Notes: generated by a model from the sequence alone, not told the origin. A stretch of 19,176 nt of DNA from Thiopontia sp964551545 (GCA_964551545.1 CAZKCT010000034.1:1-19176), one strand, 5' to 3'. Shown: positions 6,966-14,103, counted from the stretch's first letter. Translations and numbers: made by a program.

Positions 6966-7541
6966 ATGAAGAAAAGCTATTCGATGTTTGGACTCTTTTT
7001 CCTGATTGTCGTTGCCTTGGTAACGATCTTTCTTGGGTTCCTGTTTGGGATGGATAATCCGATACCGTGGATCGTGTTGGCAATTTTGGCCCTGATTCCC
7101 TATCTCCATGAGCGCAAGATTCGTCGAGAGTATATCGACTGGAAACCGGAATATGAGGTGGGGATTGAGTTGATCGATCACGACCACCAAAAGCTGGTCG
7201 GCATGCTCAATCAAGTGGTCAGCGCGGCCAACTTCCATATGGGAGAATCCTATACTGTTGGCATCATCGGCGAGCTGATTGACTACACCAAGTACCACTT
7301 CGAGCGTGAAGAGGGGTTGATGAAAGAGCATGACTACCCTGATTTTGAGGCACACATTCAACAGCACCGAGAGATGGTGAAGCAGGTGGAGGTCTTTGGT
7401 GAGCGAATCAATGCACGCCCCAATTGTGAAGATGATGTCTGTATGGAGGTCTACCACTATCTGCGATCGTGGTTGGTCAACCATATTACCCATACCGACA
7501 GGGATCTGGGGAACTACCTTGCAGGGCAAGGTGTTCAGTAA
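6966..7541 (+). CDS. Membrane-anchored bacteriohemerythrin
   Basis: Non-heme di-iron protein that can bind oxygen or nitric oxide; in a denitrification cluster a role in NO handling or diatomic-gas delivery is plausible but inferred. Two hydrophobic segments, about 8-28 and 33-47, are followed by a basic stretch (HERKIRR), so the hemerythrin domain (about 58-188) should be cytoplasmic. Candidate iron ligands are His74 (IDHDHQKL), His111 and Glu115 (HFEREE), His130 and His134 (HIQQH), and His173 and Asp178 (HITHTD). The full ligand set is present. SD AAGGGA at 6952-6957 fits the ATG at 6966. The FNR/Dnr box lies at -41.5 of the predicted start. The 3' end overlaps the probable GTG start of the diheme cytochrome, so the two are likely co-expressed. 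Most bacteriohemerythrins are soluble and about 130-150 aa. Confidence 0.9.
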   Translation: MKKSYSMFGLFFLIVVALVTIFLGFLFGMDNPIPWIVLAILALIPYLHERKIRREYIDWKPEYEVGIELIDHDHQKLVGMLNQVVSAANFHMGESYTVGIIGELIDYTKYHFEREEGLMKEHDYPDFEAHIQQHREMVKQVEVFGERINARPNCEDDVCMEVYHYLRSWLVNHITHTDRDLGNYLAGQGVQ

Positions 7542-8235
7542 ACCGGTATTGAAAAAGTCGCTTCTGCCACAGTTAGTGGCGCTACTGCTGTTCCACGGGG
7601 CAGCTATTGCTGATGCGCCTCTTGATGATGAACTCTCCCTGGCGATGGCCGCAACGCCCAATGTGGATGCGGGGAAAGAGGTCTTCAAGCTCTGTGTCGT
7701 CTGTCACCAGACGGAGTCCTGGGGAACCGTTGATGGAAGCTATCCTCAGCTTGCTGGGCAGCATCGTAGTGTCATTATCAAGCAGATTGCCGATATTCGT
7801 GCAGGGAACCGGGATAACCCGTCCATGCTGGTGATCGCGCAAGAGAAAGTGATGGGAGGGGCACAGGCGATCGCTGATGTGACTGCCTATATCCAGACAT
7901 TGCCGATGACCCCTAAGCCTGGATTAGGGGCAGGGGAGCGCTTGGGTAAAGCGGAGCGGATCTACTTTCGAAAGTGTGCGGAGTGCCACGGTAGCAATGG
8001 GCAAGGGGATGACGAGCGCTATTATCCTAGAATTCAGGGGCAGCACTATCTCTACCTGCTGCGGCAGTTGAAGTGGATTCAGCAAGAGAAGCGGCGCAAT
8101 GCCAATCCCGAGATGGCAAAACGGGTCAACAAGATGAAAGAGAGTGATCTGATGATTCTTGCAGACTACGTCTCTCGAATGGGTCCACCGGAAGAAGATC
8201 TTGCCCCGGAGGGGTGGAAGAATCCTGATTTCTAG
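7531..8235 (+). CDS. Diheme c-type cytochrome (c4/c553-like)
   Basis: Periplasmic electron-transfer protein with two tandem cytochrome c domains. Heme motifs are CVVCH at 55-59 and CAECH at 149-153. Met residues after each motif (around 100-109 and 196-202) can be axial ligands. It resembles cytochrome c4, a known electron donor to terminal oxidases and denitrification enzymes. A signal peptide ends near AIADA (about residue 29). The start is uncertain. GTG at 7531 is preceded by AGGG at 7523-7526 and overlaps the hemerythrin gene by 11 bases. TTG at 7549 gives a very clean signal peptide (MKKSLLPQLVALLL if initiated with Met). An open frame reaches further upstream but only overlaps hemerythrin coding sequence. 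Probably transcribed from the hemerythrin promoter. Confidence 0.87.
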   Translation: MFSKPVLKKSLLPQLVALLLFHGAAIADAPLDDELSLAMAATPNVDAGKEVFKLCVVCHQTESWGTVDGSYPQLAGQHRSVIIKQIADIRAGNRDNPSMLVIAQEKVMGGAQAIADVTAYIQTLPMTPKPGLGAGERLGKAERIYFRKCAECHGSNGQGDDERYYPRIQGQHYLYLLRQLKWIQQEKRRNANPEMAKRVNKMKESDLMILADYVSRMGPPEEDLAPEGWKNPDF

Positions 8236-8262
8236 AGGGGAGGGTATCTCCTCGGTTGGGAC

Positions 8263-8532
8263 TCAGGCCATGCAGGCCGGAAGCTCCCCAACCACCTCTT
8301 GCGTTTCTTTGGGCGCGGTGATCAAGATTTCAAATTCACCCTCGGGTGTCTGTCGAGGCGTTATCGTAAATCCCTGCTTCTCCAGATACTCGTAGAGTGG
8401 TATCGGCTCAACCCCAATCCGCAGGCAAAAAGAGTCTCCGGGTCGAAGCGCTATTGCATGAGACGTAGCGGTCTTGAAAGGCTCTGGGCATTTCATGGTA
8501 CGGACATCGACAGTTGGAACCGACTGAGCCAT
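8263..8532 (-). CDS. DUF2249/TusA-like small protein
   Basis: An 89-aa cytoplasmic protein. The N-terminal part VDVRTMKCPEP has the CPxP signature of TusA/SirA sulfur carriers with Cys15 as likely persulfide site. The later part EPIPLYEYLEKQGF is typical of DUF2249 proteins, which often sit beside denitrification and hemerythrin genes. Function is unknown; sulfur transfer or a role in NO/metal-centre maintenance are possibilities. An in-frame stop upstream makes the ATG at 8532 the first possible start, but there is no good SD next to it. The nearest, AGGAGGAG on this strand at 8574-8567, is 34 bases away. It is convergent with the diheme cytochrome gene and lies downstream of the SCO-fusion gene on the same strand. 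Confidence 0.75.
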   Translation of the reverse strand: MAQSVPTVDVRTMKCPEPFKTATSHAIALRPGDSFCLRIGVEPIPLYEYLEKQGFTITPRQTPEGEFEILITAPKETQEVVGELPACMA

Positions 8533-8576
8533 GGGGCACTCGAAAGATTAGGGAAGAGGCGATATTCTCCTCCTGA

Positions 8577-8604
8577 TACCGATTGCTGTATATACCTATC
8601 GGTA
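8577..8604. promoter_or_regulatory. Inverted repeat upstream of the DUF2249/TusA-like gene
   Basis: TACCGAT at 8577-8583 and ATCGGTA at 8598-8604 form a perfect 7-base inverted repeat with a 14-base centre. A smaller TACC-N4-GGTA palindrome overlaps at 8593-8604. It sits in the 85-base gap between the two minus-strand genes and may be an operator for the downstream small gene. No known regulator motif is recognised. Confidence 0.35.
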
Positions 8605-8617
8605 GTGAGGGTATAAG

Positions 8618-10042
8618 TTACTGAATGATTTCAGTAAGGTACTCACGTAGGCGCCTGGCGAGTTCGGATGCAGGAAGACCGTGGGCGAACTTGGTGATAA
8701 AGGAGCCATCGGGGGCCATCAGATAGAGCCCCGCAGAGTGGTCGATAATGTAGTGGTCAGGATCACGGGTCGGATCAATCACCTTCTCATATTTGACTCG
8801 GTAGAGCTCTGCAACCCGGTCGGTCATCGCCTGAGTGCCTGTGAGTCCAATCATCGATGGGTGAAAATAACTGACATAGGTTTTCAGTGCTTCAGGGGTA
8901 TCTCGGGCAGGGTCGACCGTGATGAAGTAGGATTGGACCTCATTGGCCTGCTCGCCCAATTGGTTGAGTGCGGATGAAAGTGCAAGTAGTGATGTCGGGC
9001 AGACATCGGGACAGAAGGTATATCCAAAGTAGATCAGGTGAAGCTTGCCGCGCATATCCTGGTCGGTGAAGAATCTGCCATGATGATCTTGCAGCATAAA
9101 CTTCCCGCCCACTCTGGATGGGGTGGAATTTACCGCCCCTGGTTTCTCATTTTTTTCCTTAACTGCAGGTTCCTCATAACGCAGGCACTGCTTGATAGTT
9201 CTTGTGTTGTGTTCCATCAACTGATAGTAGAGCTCTGGCCCTGGTGAGAGATTGACTCCCAAGCTATCGAGCTCGCCAATATTCAATGAGACGCCATCGG
9301 TCAGCAGGCTCAGCTCTGGTGTAGGCATCTGGGCTTCGATCAGCATGCAGCTGTAGATCCCACTGGCCAGTTTTGCACGATTTTGTACAAGAGAGAGGCC
9401 GCTCACGGGAGTGGTTGGTGACGTGGTGACGACGCCTCGAATCTTCAGTGCATAGGCCTGCTCAAAATATTGCAGGGTGTCGTAATAGGCCATGCCGATC
9501 CCGCTCTTGAGGCCGCGGTAGCCATACTCCAATCCCCGATCAAGCTCAGAGAGTCGTTGTAGGACAGTCTGTCGATTCTTCTGATAGAGGGCAGTTCGCT
9601 CTGGATCAATCCTCATTAATGCATGGGCCAGTTCATCCGCGAGGATAATCATGTTGCGGCTGTCGAGCCAGAAATAGGGGTCACGCTGCTTTTTCTCTCC
9701 CCGAGAGGGAAGAACTTTGACCTCTGGATTATCCAGCAGGGTTAGCACAACGGTTCGAGGATTGAGGTCTCCAATCGAGTCAGCAAGCATGGATTCCAAT
9801 TCTGGGCCGACCCAGATCAGAAGATCAGCCTGTTGTAGCTGCTGCTGTTGATGGCTGCTCAGTGGGCCGTGGTTAGAGGGGGATTGCTCATCGATCAGAA
9901 GCTCAGGAGGGCGAGTTCCCTCCATCAGTCCACTCACAATCGAGTGGATTGGCTTGATTGTGGTGACCACCTGAAGTGGTCCGTCGCTCCATCCATTGAA
10001 AGAGAGCAGCAGAAGAGAAACAGCCAGAAAAATGCGTGGCAT
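8618..10042 (-). CDS. Fusion of ZnuA-like metal-binding protein with SCO copper chaperone domain
   Basis: A 474-aa secreted protein with two halves. Residues about 20-290 match the metal-ABC-transporter binding proteins (ZnuA type): TTIKPIHSIV start, loop with His58 (SNHGPLSSHQ), LLIWVGPELE, and DPYFWLD. Two usual metal-binding His are replaced by Tyr: Tyr123 in DPYFWLD and Tyr186 in AYYDTLQYF. Residues about 312-474 are a SCO1/SenC thioredoxin-fold domain with CPDVCP (Cys344, Cys348) and distal His435 (DHSAG), the standard copper ligands. A hydrophobic N-terminus (about 3-15) is a signal peptide. It is likely involved in copper delivery to a respiratory enzyme, but the target is not known. 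No ABC transporter genes are adjacent. It lies 9 bases after the small two-cysteine protein gene, in one operon with it. Confidence 0.88.
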   Translation of the reverse strand: MPRIFLAVSLLLLSFNGWSDGPLQVVTTIKPIHSIVSGLMEGTRPPELLIDEQSPSNHGPLSSHQQQQLQQADLLIWVGPELESMLADSIGDLNPRTVVLTLLDNPEVKVLPSRGEKKQRDPYFWLDSRNMIILADELAHALMRIDPERTALYQKNRQTVLQRLSELDRGLEYGYRGLKSGIGMAYYDTLQYFEQAYALKIRGVVTTSPTTPVSGLSLVQNRAKLASGIYSCMLIEAQMPTPELSLLTDGVSLNIGELDSLGVNLSPGPELYYQLMEHNTRTIKQCLRYEEPAVKEKNEKPGAVNSTPSRVGGKFMLQDHHGRFFTDQDMRGKLHLIYFGYTFCPDVCPTSLLALSSALNQLGEQANEVQSYFITVDPARDTPEALKTYVSYFHPSMIGLTGTQAMTDRVAELYRVKYEKVIDPTRDPDHYIIDHSAGLYLMAPDGSFITKFAHGLPASELARRLREYLTEIIQ

Positions 10043-10051
10043 TGGTTTAGA

Positions 10052-10399
10052 TCAGAATAGTTTTTCAGAGTGACCGGTGAACGCCTGCTCCAACCCCTCG
10101 ATGGCTCGATCCACCTGTAGGCTGAGAGTGTGCTCACTGGGGCAGGGTTTTTTTGCGGCAATCATGGCGAGAAAAGCATCATTGGTTGATTGGTCGAATG
10201 CCTCACCGATGATGCGAATCTTGGGAACGGTCGAGACAATCGAGCGCTTCATTCTTCGGGTCTCATCCAGGTATTTGCAGTTCAAGGCAATCCCGTTGAG
10301 GTTGCCGACGGCCTTGACGGCATCAAACTGTGCCTCGCTCACTGCGTGTGCAGCGGTGGAGAGCAGTAGTAGAAGCAGAATGGATGTGATGCGGGTCAT
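10052..10399 (-). CDS. Small secreted two-cysteine protein of unknown function
   Basis: I do not recognise a named family. The 115-aa product has a clear Sec signal peptide (ITSILLLLLLSTAAHA, cleavage about residue 19) and a mature part of about 96 residues, mostly helical. Only two Cys are present, Cys41 (LNCKY) and Cys86 (KPCPS), which could form one disulfide in the periplasm. Its stop is 9 bases before the ZnuA-SCO fusion ATG, so a shared role, perhaps in copper handling, is inferred from context only. A perfect FNR/Dnr box sits upstream at class II distance from a -10-like TATTCT (10414-10409). The predicted start is then about 4 bases before the ATG, and there is no SD. Confidence 0.75.
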   Translation of the reverse strand: MTRITSILLLLLLSTAAHAVSEAQFDAVKAVGNLNGIALNCKYLDETRRMKRSIVSTVPKIRIIGEAFDQSTNDAFLAMIAAKKPCPSEHTLSLQVDRAIEGLEQAFTGHSEKLF

Positions 10400-10437
10400 T
10401 TGCCGCAGAGAATATCAAATGAGAGACTATGGCGGTG

Positions 10438-10451
10438 TTGATTCAGATCAA
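10438..10451 (-). promoter_or_regulatory. FNR/Dnr box between the two-cysteine protein gene and menA
   Basis: TTGATTCAGATCAA is a perfect TTGAT-N4-ATCAA site centred at 10444.5. On the minus strand a -10-like TATTCT at 10414-10409 gives a transcription start near 10403, exactly 41.5 bases from the centre. For menA the class II start would fall at about 10486, inside the gene, so the site probably serves the minus-strand pair. It may interfere with menA expression. Confidence 0.75.
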
Positions 10452-10466
10452 GAGGGTTTTCCAGAA

Positions 10467-11345
10467 GTGAAAGTGCGATGGGCTTGGTGGTTGGCGATCC
10501 GCCCCAAAACGCTCACCATGTCGGTGATCCCCGTCCTGTTAGGCGCAGCGATTGCTGCAATGGATGGCGGTGGTGTGTCGTTCACGGTGTTGTTGGCGAT
10601 TTTGTTGGCATCGATTCTGATTCAGGTTGGCACCAATCTCTATAATGATGCGGGGGATGCGCTGCGTGGTGCAGATACCCCGGATCGGTTAGGGCCAGCG
10701 CGGGCGGTGGCCGAGGGGTGGCTCTCGGCATCCGCAGTGCTATGGGCGGCACGCCTCACTTTTTTGATGGCAGCGGGGGTTGGGCTCTATCTGGTGCAGG
10801 TGGGGGGGTGGCCCATTCTGCTGGTGGGACTCTTCTCCATTCTTGCTGGTGTGGCCTATACGGCAGGGCGGCTACCGATTGCTTATACCCAGTTAGGAGA
10901 GCTCTTCGTCTTTCTCTTTTTTGGCGTGATTGCGGTGACTGGCACGGTCTGGCTGTTACGGTTGGAGTGGAGTATTTCGGCCCTCTGGGCAGGTAGTGCG
11001 ATTGGATTGATTGCGGCGGCAGTACTGGTGGTCAATAATTACCGTGATATTGAGAGTGATCGCCCAGCGGGAAAGATCACACTGGCGGTCCGGCTGGGGA
11101 AACGCCCCATTCGAGTACTCTATCTTCTGCTATTGCTGCTCCCATTCCTGTTGGTGATGGGGCTCTCTCAGCAGATTGGAAAGCCGTTGGCGGCGGTAAT
11201 GTCTCCTGCGTTGCTGGTTGCTCTCTATCTTGGATACTCCATCTATCGGATGGAGCATGGTCGGGCGCTAAATCGGCTGTTGGCGCAAACCGCCCAGTTT
11301 CAGCTCCTGTTTGGGGGATTATTGATTGCGGGGATGCATCTATGA
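10467..11345 (+). CDS. menA: 1,4-dihydroxy-2-naphthoate prenyltransferase (MenA)
   Basis: Membrane prenyltransferase of the UbiA superfamily that attaches the isoprenoid tail to 1,4-dihydroxy-2-naphthoate in menaquinone synthesis. The N-terminal RPKTLTMSVIPV matches MenA proteins. The first Asp-rich motif is in NLYNDAGDALRGADTPDR and the second in NNYRDIESDRPAGKITLAVRLGK. About eight to nine hydrophobic segments are visible. GTG at 10467 gives 292 aa, close to E. coli MenA (about 308), with AGAGGG at 10451-10456 as SD. ATG at 10419 is in frame and gives a longer N-terminus. A still longer frame from 10077 overlaps the divergent gene and is rejected. It overlaps the next gene by ATGA (11342-11345). 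Confidence 0.88.
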   Translation: MKVRWAWWLAIRPKTLTMSVIPVLLGAAIAAMDGGGVSFTVLLAILLASILIQVGTNLYNDAGDALRGADTPDRLGPARAVAEGWLSASAVLWAARLTFLMAAGVGLYLVQVGGWPILLVGLFSILAGVAYTAGRLPIAYTQLGELFVFLFFGVIAVTGTVWLLRLEWSISALWAGSAIGLIAAAVLVVNNYRDIESDRPAGKITLAVRLGKRPIRVLYLLLLLLPFLLVMGLSQQIGKPLAAVMSPALLVALYLGYSIYRMEHGRALNRLLAQTAQFQLLFGGLLIAGMHL

Positions 11346-12193
11346 AGAGAGAGTATATGGCTAAATTGTTAGGCGGGTTGATTGCACTCACCATGACATT
11401 GTCGTCGGGTGTGCAGGCGGCGGAGGAGTCAGAGGCTACATTGACGCTGCCCCCAGCTTCGATTGCCCAGTGGTACAAGCCACAGAACGAGCGTCAGGTG
11501 TGGCTGCACACCATGTTCGGTCTGCGCCGCTCAATGACGGCCATCCAGGAGTATGTGGCGCTGGAGGATGGAGAGCGGTTGGACCGATGGAGTACGCAGT
11601 TCCTGAAAAAATACCGCTCAATTCCACAGATGGTGCCGGAGTGGTCCGACGAGGTGGAGCCGAAGTGGGCCGATCGACTGGAACAACTGGTAGCGGATCG
11701 TAAATGGAGTGAAATCGGTAAGGTGCTTGGAAAGCTGGGAATGACCTGCCGCTCTTGTCATCAAGATTATCGTGCGGTGACGGCAGCACTCTATCGGACC
11801 CCGAATTTCAGTGAGGTGATGGTTGAGGATAGTGAAACCCTGGAAGAGGTCGGTTTTGCGGATGCCATGGAGAACCTGGTCACTGCCATGAACCGCTTCA
11901 AGATCGCATTCGATGACCAGCGGGCCGATGCCGCTAATACCCATTTGGAGACTTTTACGCGTCGTGTGGAGGACCTTGGGGAGAGTTGTAGTAGCTGCCA
12001 CAAAGAGGAAGGTCAGCGCGAACGCATTCTGGGTGAACAGAGCGCTCAGCTGATCGAGGCGCTCACTGATGCTGTTGAGAATGATCCGGGGCAGGTTGGG
12101 AGAAAACTGGGGCAAGTGGGTGTTGCGGTCTGTGCCCGCTGTCATAGTGTTCATCGAACCCTCACCGACCTGGTTGGAGTGATCAAAGAGTGA
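11342..12193 (+). CDS. Triheme c-type cytochrome, c'/c556-like
   Basis: A 283-aa secreted protein with signal peptide (about 6-26, ending VQA-AEE) and three heme motifs: CRSCH (136-140), CSSCH (216-220) and CARCH (264-268). The sequence between motifs is helical and charged. The context CRSCHQDYRA near the end of a helical stretch recalls the four-helix cytochromes c' and c556, some of which bind NO. It may be a tandem or extended member rather than a classical c'. It is translationally coupled to menA (4-base overlap) and to ubiE (GTGA overlap at 12190-12193). This placement inside a quinone-biosynthesis operon is unusual; electron transfer linked to menaquinol oxidation is an inference. The second Met (residue 6) is an alternative start. 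Confidence 0.8.
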   Translation: MKREYMAKLLGGLIALTMTLSSGVQAAEESEATLTLPPASIAQWYKPQNERQVWLHTMFGLRRSMTAIQEYVALEDGERLDRWSTQFLKKYRSIPQMVPEWSDEVEPKWADRLEQLVADRKWSEIGKVLGKLGMTCRSCHQDYRAVTAALYRTPNFSEVMVEDSETLEEVGFADAMENLVTAMNRFKIAFDDQRADAANTHLETFTRRVEDLGESCSSCHKEEGQRERILGEQSAQLIEALTDAVENDPGQVGRKLGQVGVAVCARCHSVHRTLTDLVGVIKE

Positions 12194-12930
12194 CTTCCGG
12201 TGCCACCGATCGAGCCCGCAAGCTTTCGCATAGTTTTGGCTATGGTGAGGTTGAGCAGCAAGAGCGGGAAGAGAAAATTCGTGCCGTATTTGAGGCGGTT
12301 GCACCACGCTATGATCTGATGAATGACATGATGAGTTTTGGGATTCATCGGCTCTGGAAGTGGCGGCTGGTGCGTTGCGTCAACCCCCAGCCAGGGGAGC
12401 GAATTATCGATCTGGCGGGTGGCACCGGAGATGTGGCACAAAAAATGGCCGCACCGGGTCGTTCAGTGGTGGTGATTGATCCGAGTGAAGCGATGATGAC
12501 CGAAGGGCGGCGACGCAATCTCGAAGGGGTTGAATTTCAGTTAGGAAGTGGTGAGCAGATTCCGATGGAGGACAACAGTGTGGATCGTCTCACCATCTCC
12601 TTTGGCATTCGTAATGTCACCGATATGGAAAAGAGCCTGTCGGAGATCTACCGTGTGCTGAAACCGGGTGGCCACTTCTACTGTCTGGAGTTCTCCCGTC
12701 CGGCGTGGTGGCTGAAGCCATTTTACGACTTCCACTCTTTCTATATTATCCCGCGCCTTGGTGCCTGGATTGCCAAGGCACCCATTGCCTACTCCTATCT
12801 GGTGGAATCCATTCGTCGCTTCCCGGACCAGAAGGAGATGAAGTCTCTGATTGAGGGGGCGGGTTTTGGCTCAGTTCGCTACCACAACCTCAGCTTTGGC
12901 ATTGCCTGTATCCATATTGGCATGAAGTAG
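12190..12930 (+). CDS. ubiE: Ubiquinone/menaquinone C-methyltransferase (UbiE/MenG)
   Basis: S-adenosylmethionine-dependent methyltransferase of 246 aa that C-methylates demethylmenaquinone and/or the ubiquinone precursor. The UbiE signature FEAVAPRYDLMNDMMSFGIHRLWK starts near residue 34. The SAM-binding motif I is IDLAGGTGDVAQK at about 72-84. Later motifs are SFGIRNVTD and VLKPGGHFYCLEFSRP, and the C-terminus shows the family's SYLVESIRRFPDQ. Length matches E. coli UbiE (251 aa). The GTG start overlaps the stop of the upstream cytochrome gene, indicating coupled translation. The menA and MenE-like neighbours suggest this copy works mainly in menaquinone synthesis. Confidence 0.93.
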   Translation: MTSGATDRARKLSHSFGYGEVEQQEREEKIRAVFEAVAPRYDLMNDMMSFGIHRLWKWRLVRCVNPQPGERIIDLAGGTGDVAQKMAAPGRSVVVIDPSEAMMTEGRRRNLEGVEFQLGSGEQIPMEDNSVDRLTISFGIRNVTDMEKSLSEIYRVLKPGGHFYCLEFSRPAWWLKPFYDFHSFYIIPRLGAWIAKAPIAYSYLVESIRRFPDQKEMKSLIEGAGFGSVRYHNLSFGIACIHIGMK

Positions 12931-12931
12931 C

Positions 12932-13126
12932 ATGGATGCACGGCTCGCGCTTCAGCAGAAGATTGAAAGCCTGTCTGATGAGGAGGCTGCGGAGGTGCTC
13001 AACTTTATTACCTTGTTACGAAGCCAGTTCAACCAGAAGAATCTAGAGTGCCTGGTCAGTCATCAGCATGAGCTTCTGGAGCGATTCTGGGGTGAAGATG
13101 ATGGAGAGGGATGGGTCGACCTGTGA
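12932..13126 (+). CDS. 64-residue hypothetical protein
   Basis: Short acidic protein with no recognised function. The stretch KIESLSDEEAAEVLNFITLLRSQ resembles the N-terminal helices of small DUF2281-like proteins, but the similarity is too weak to name it. It has one Cys and no signal peptide. The ATG comes one base after the ubiE stop, and the end overlaps the MenE-like gene by 16 bases (or 4 if that gene starts at the GTG at 13123). Tight packing on both sides supports a real coding gene. No toxin gene partner is present. Confidence 0.6.
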   Translation: MDARLALQQKIESLSDEEAAEVLNFITLLRSQFNQKNLECLVSHQHELLERFWGEDDGEGWVDL

Positions 13127-14103
13127 GCGGTACTGATCCAGGGGTGGTGCTGGAGACCAGTGGAACAGAAGGCACTCCGAAGAGGGTGTGGTTATCGGAG
13201 CAGACCTTGCGTGCCAGCGCAAGAATGGGACAAGCGATTGAGGATCTGAAACCGGGAGACTGCTGGCTCAACTGTCTCTCTTCGTCCCATATTGCAGGAG
13301 CAGCCATTCATTATCGTTGTGAAGAGGCGGGTGCAACCATGTTGCACCACTCACGATTTGATCCAGCAAAGATTGATCAAGAGATTTCCAGATGTTCGGT
13401 GACTCACCTCTCCCTGGTCCCCGTCATGCTCTCCAAATTGTTGGATCACTATCATCAGCGACAAGCCCCTGAATCATTGCGTACGGTACTGATTGGAGGA
13501 GATCGCCTGCCTAAATCGTTGGCGCTTCGAGCGGTACAAAATGGGTGGCCACTGGTGGTCTCTTATGGCATGACGGAGACCGCCTCGCGTATTGCCATGC
13601 AGCGCCTGACACCAGAGAACATTGAAACGTGGGAGGAGAGCGATGTTGGTCCACCACTGCCTGGGGTTGAGGTCTTGATAGGAGAAGAGGGGGCTATCCA
13701 GGTCCGTAGTGCGTCACTCTTTCCTGGTGAACAGCGTGAGATTCTGACAAGTGATCATGGTGCTATCGATGCGCGAGGTCACCTCCATGTCTATGGCCGA
13801 CTTGACCACAAGATTTTATCGGGTGGGATTCTGATTGATCCAGTCGAAGTAGAACATCATCTATTGAAGTGCCCATCTATTGAAGATGTCGGGGTAACCT
13901 CAGTTGCAGATTCGGAATGGGGGGAGCGAATTGTAGCGGTCGTCCAGATGAGTGGTAATGCTGCAGAGGTTGAGCAGTGGGCGCAGCAGCTCCCCAGTCA
14001 TCTGCGCCCCAGGGTTTGGCTCTACCGTGAGGAGATCGAGCGAAACCGAATGGGGAAAATCAATCGAGCCGCATTGCGTGAATGGGTAGCGATCTCCGAA
14101 TAA
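13111..14103 (+). CDS. Short MenE-like acyl-CoA ligase (AMP-binding family)
   Basis: Adenylate-forming enzyme. In this cluster the likely reaction is activation of o-succinylbenzoate to its CoA ester (MenE) in menaquinone synthesis. Core motifs are present: P-loop-like TSGTEGTPK (16-24), YGMTETAS (152-159), YGRLDHKILSGGILIDPVEVE (about 228-248), and the catalytic Lys316 in NRMGKINR. At 330 aa it lacks roughly the first 100-150 residues seen in typical MenE (about 450 aa), since the P-loop begins almost at the N-terminus. The P-loop also has Glu where Thr is usual. Start ATG 13111 has GGAG at 13103-13106; GTG 13123 gives a GTGA overlap with the previous stop. No upstream remnant of the missing part was seen in the preceding frame. 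Confidence 0.75.
   Translation: MGRPVSGTDPGVVLETSGTEGTPKRVWLSEQTLRASARMGQAIEDLKPGDCWLNCLSSSHIAGAAIHYRCEEAGATMLHHSRFDPAKIDQEISRCSVTHLSLVPVMLSKLLDHYHQRQAPESLRTVLIGGDRLPKSLALRAVQNGWPLVVSYGMTETASRIAMQRLTPENIETWEESDVGPPLPGVEVLIGEEGAIQVRSASLFPGEQREILTSDHGAIDARGHLHVYGRLDHKILSGGILIDPVEVEHHLLKCPSIEDVGVTSVADSEWGERIVAVVQMSGNAAEVEQWAQQLPSHLRPRVWLYREEIERNRMGKINRAALREWVAISE

Noticed and set aside
6777..7688. N-terminal extension of the Crp/Fnr regulator to 533 aa
   Set aside because: The extra part is antisense to the hemerythrin gene and crosses the divergent promoter. The regulator family is about 220-240 aa, which fits the ATG at 6776.
8299..8616. Plus-strand frame of 105 codons opposite the DUF2249/TusA-like gene
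   Set aside because: It is a shadow of the recognisable minus-strand gene, with no SD and no family features.
10077..10466. Longer MenA start (422 aa)
   Set aside because: The extension is antisense to the two-cysteine secreted protein gene and shows no MenA similarity.
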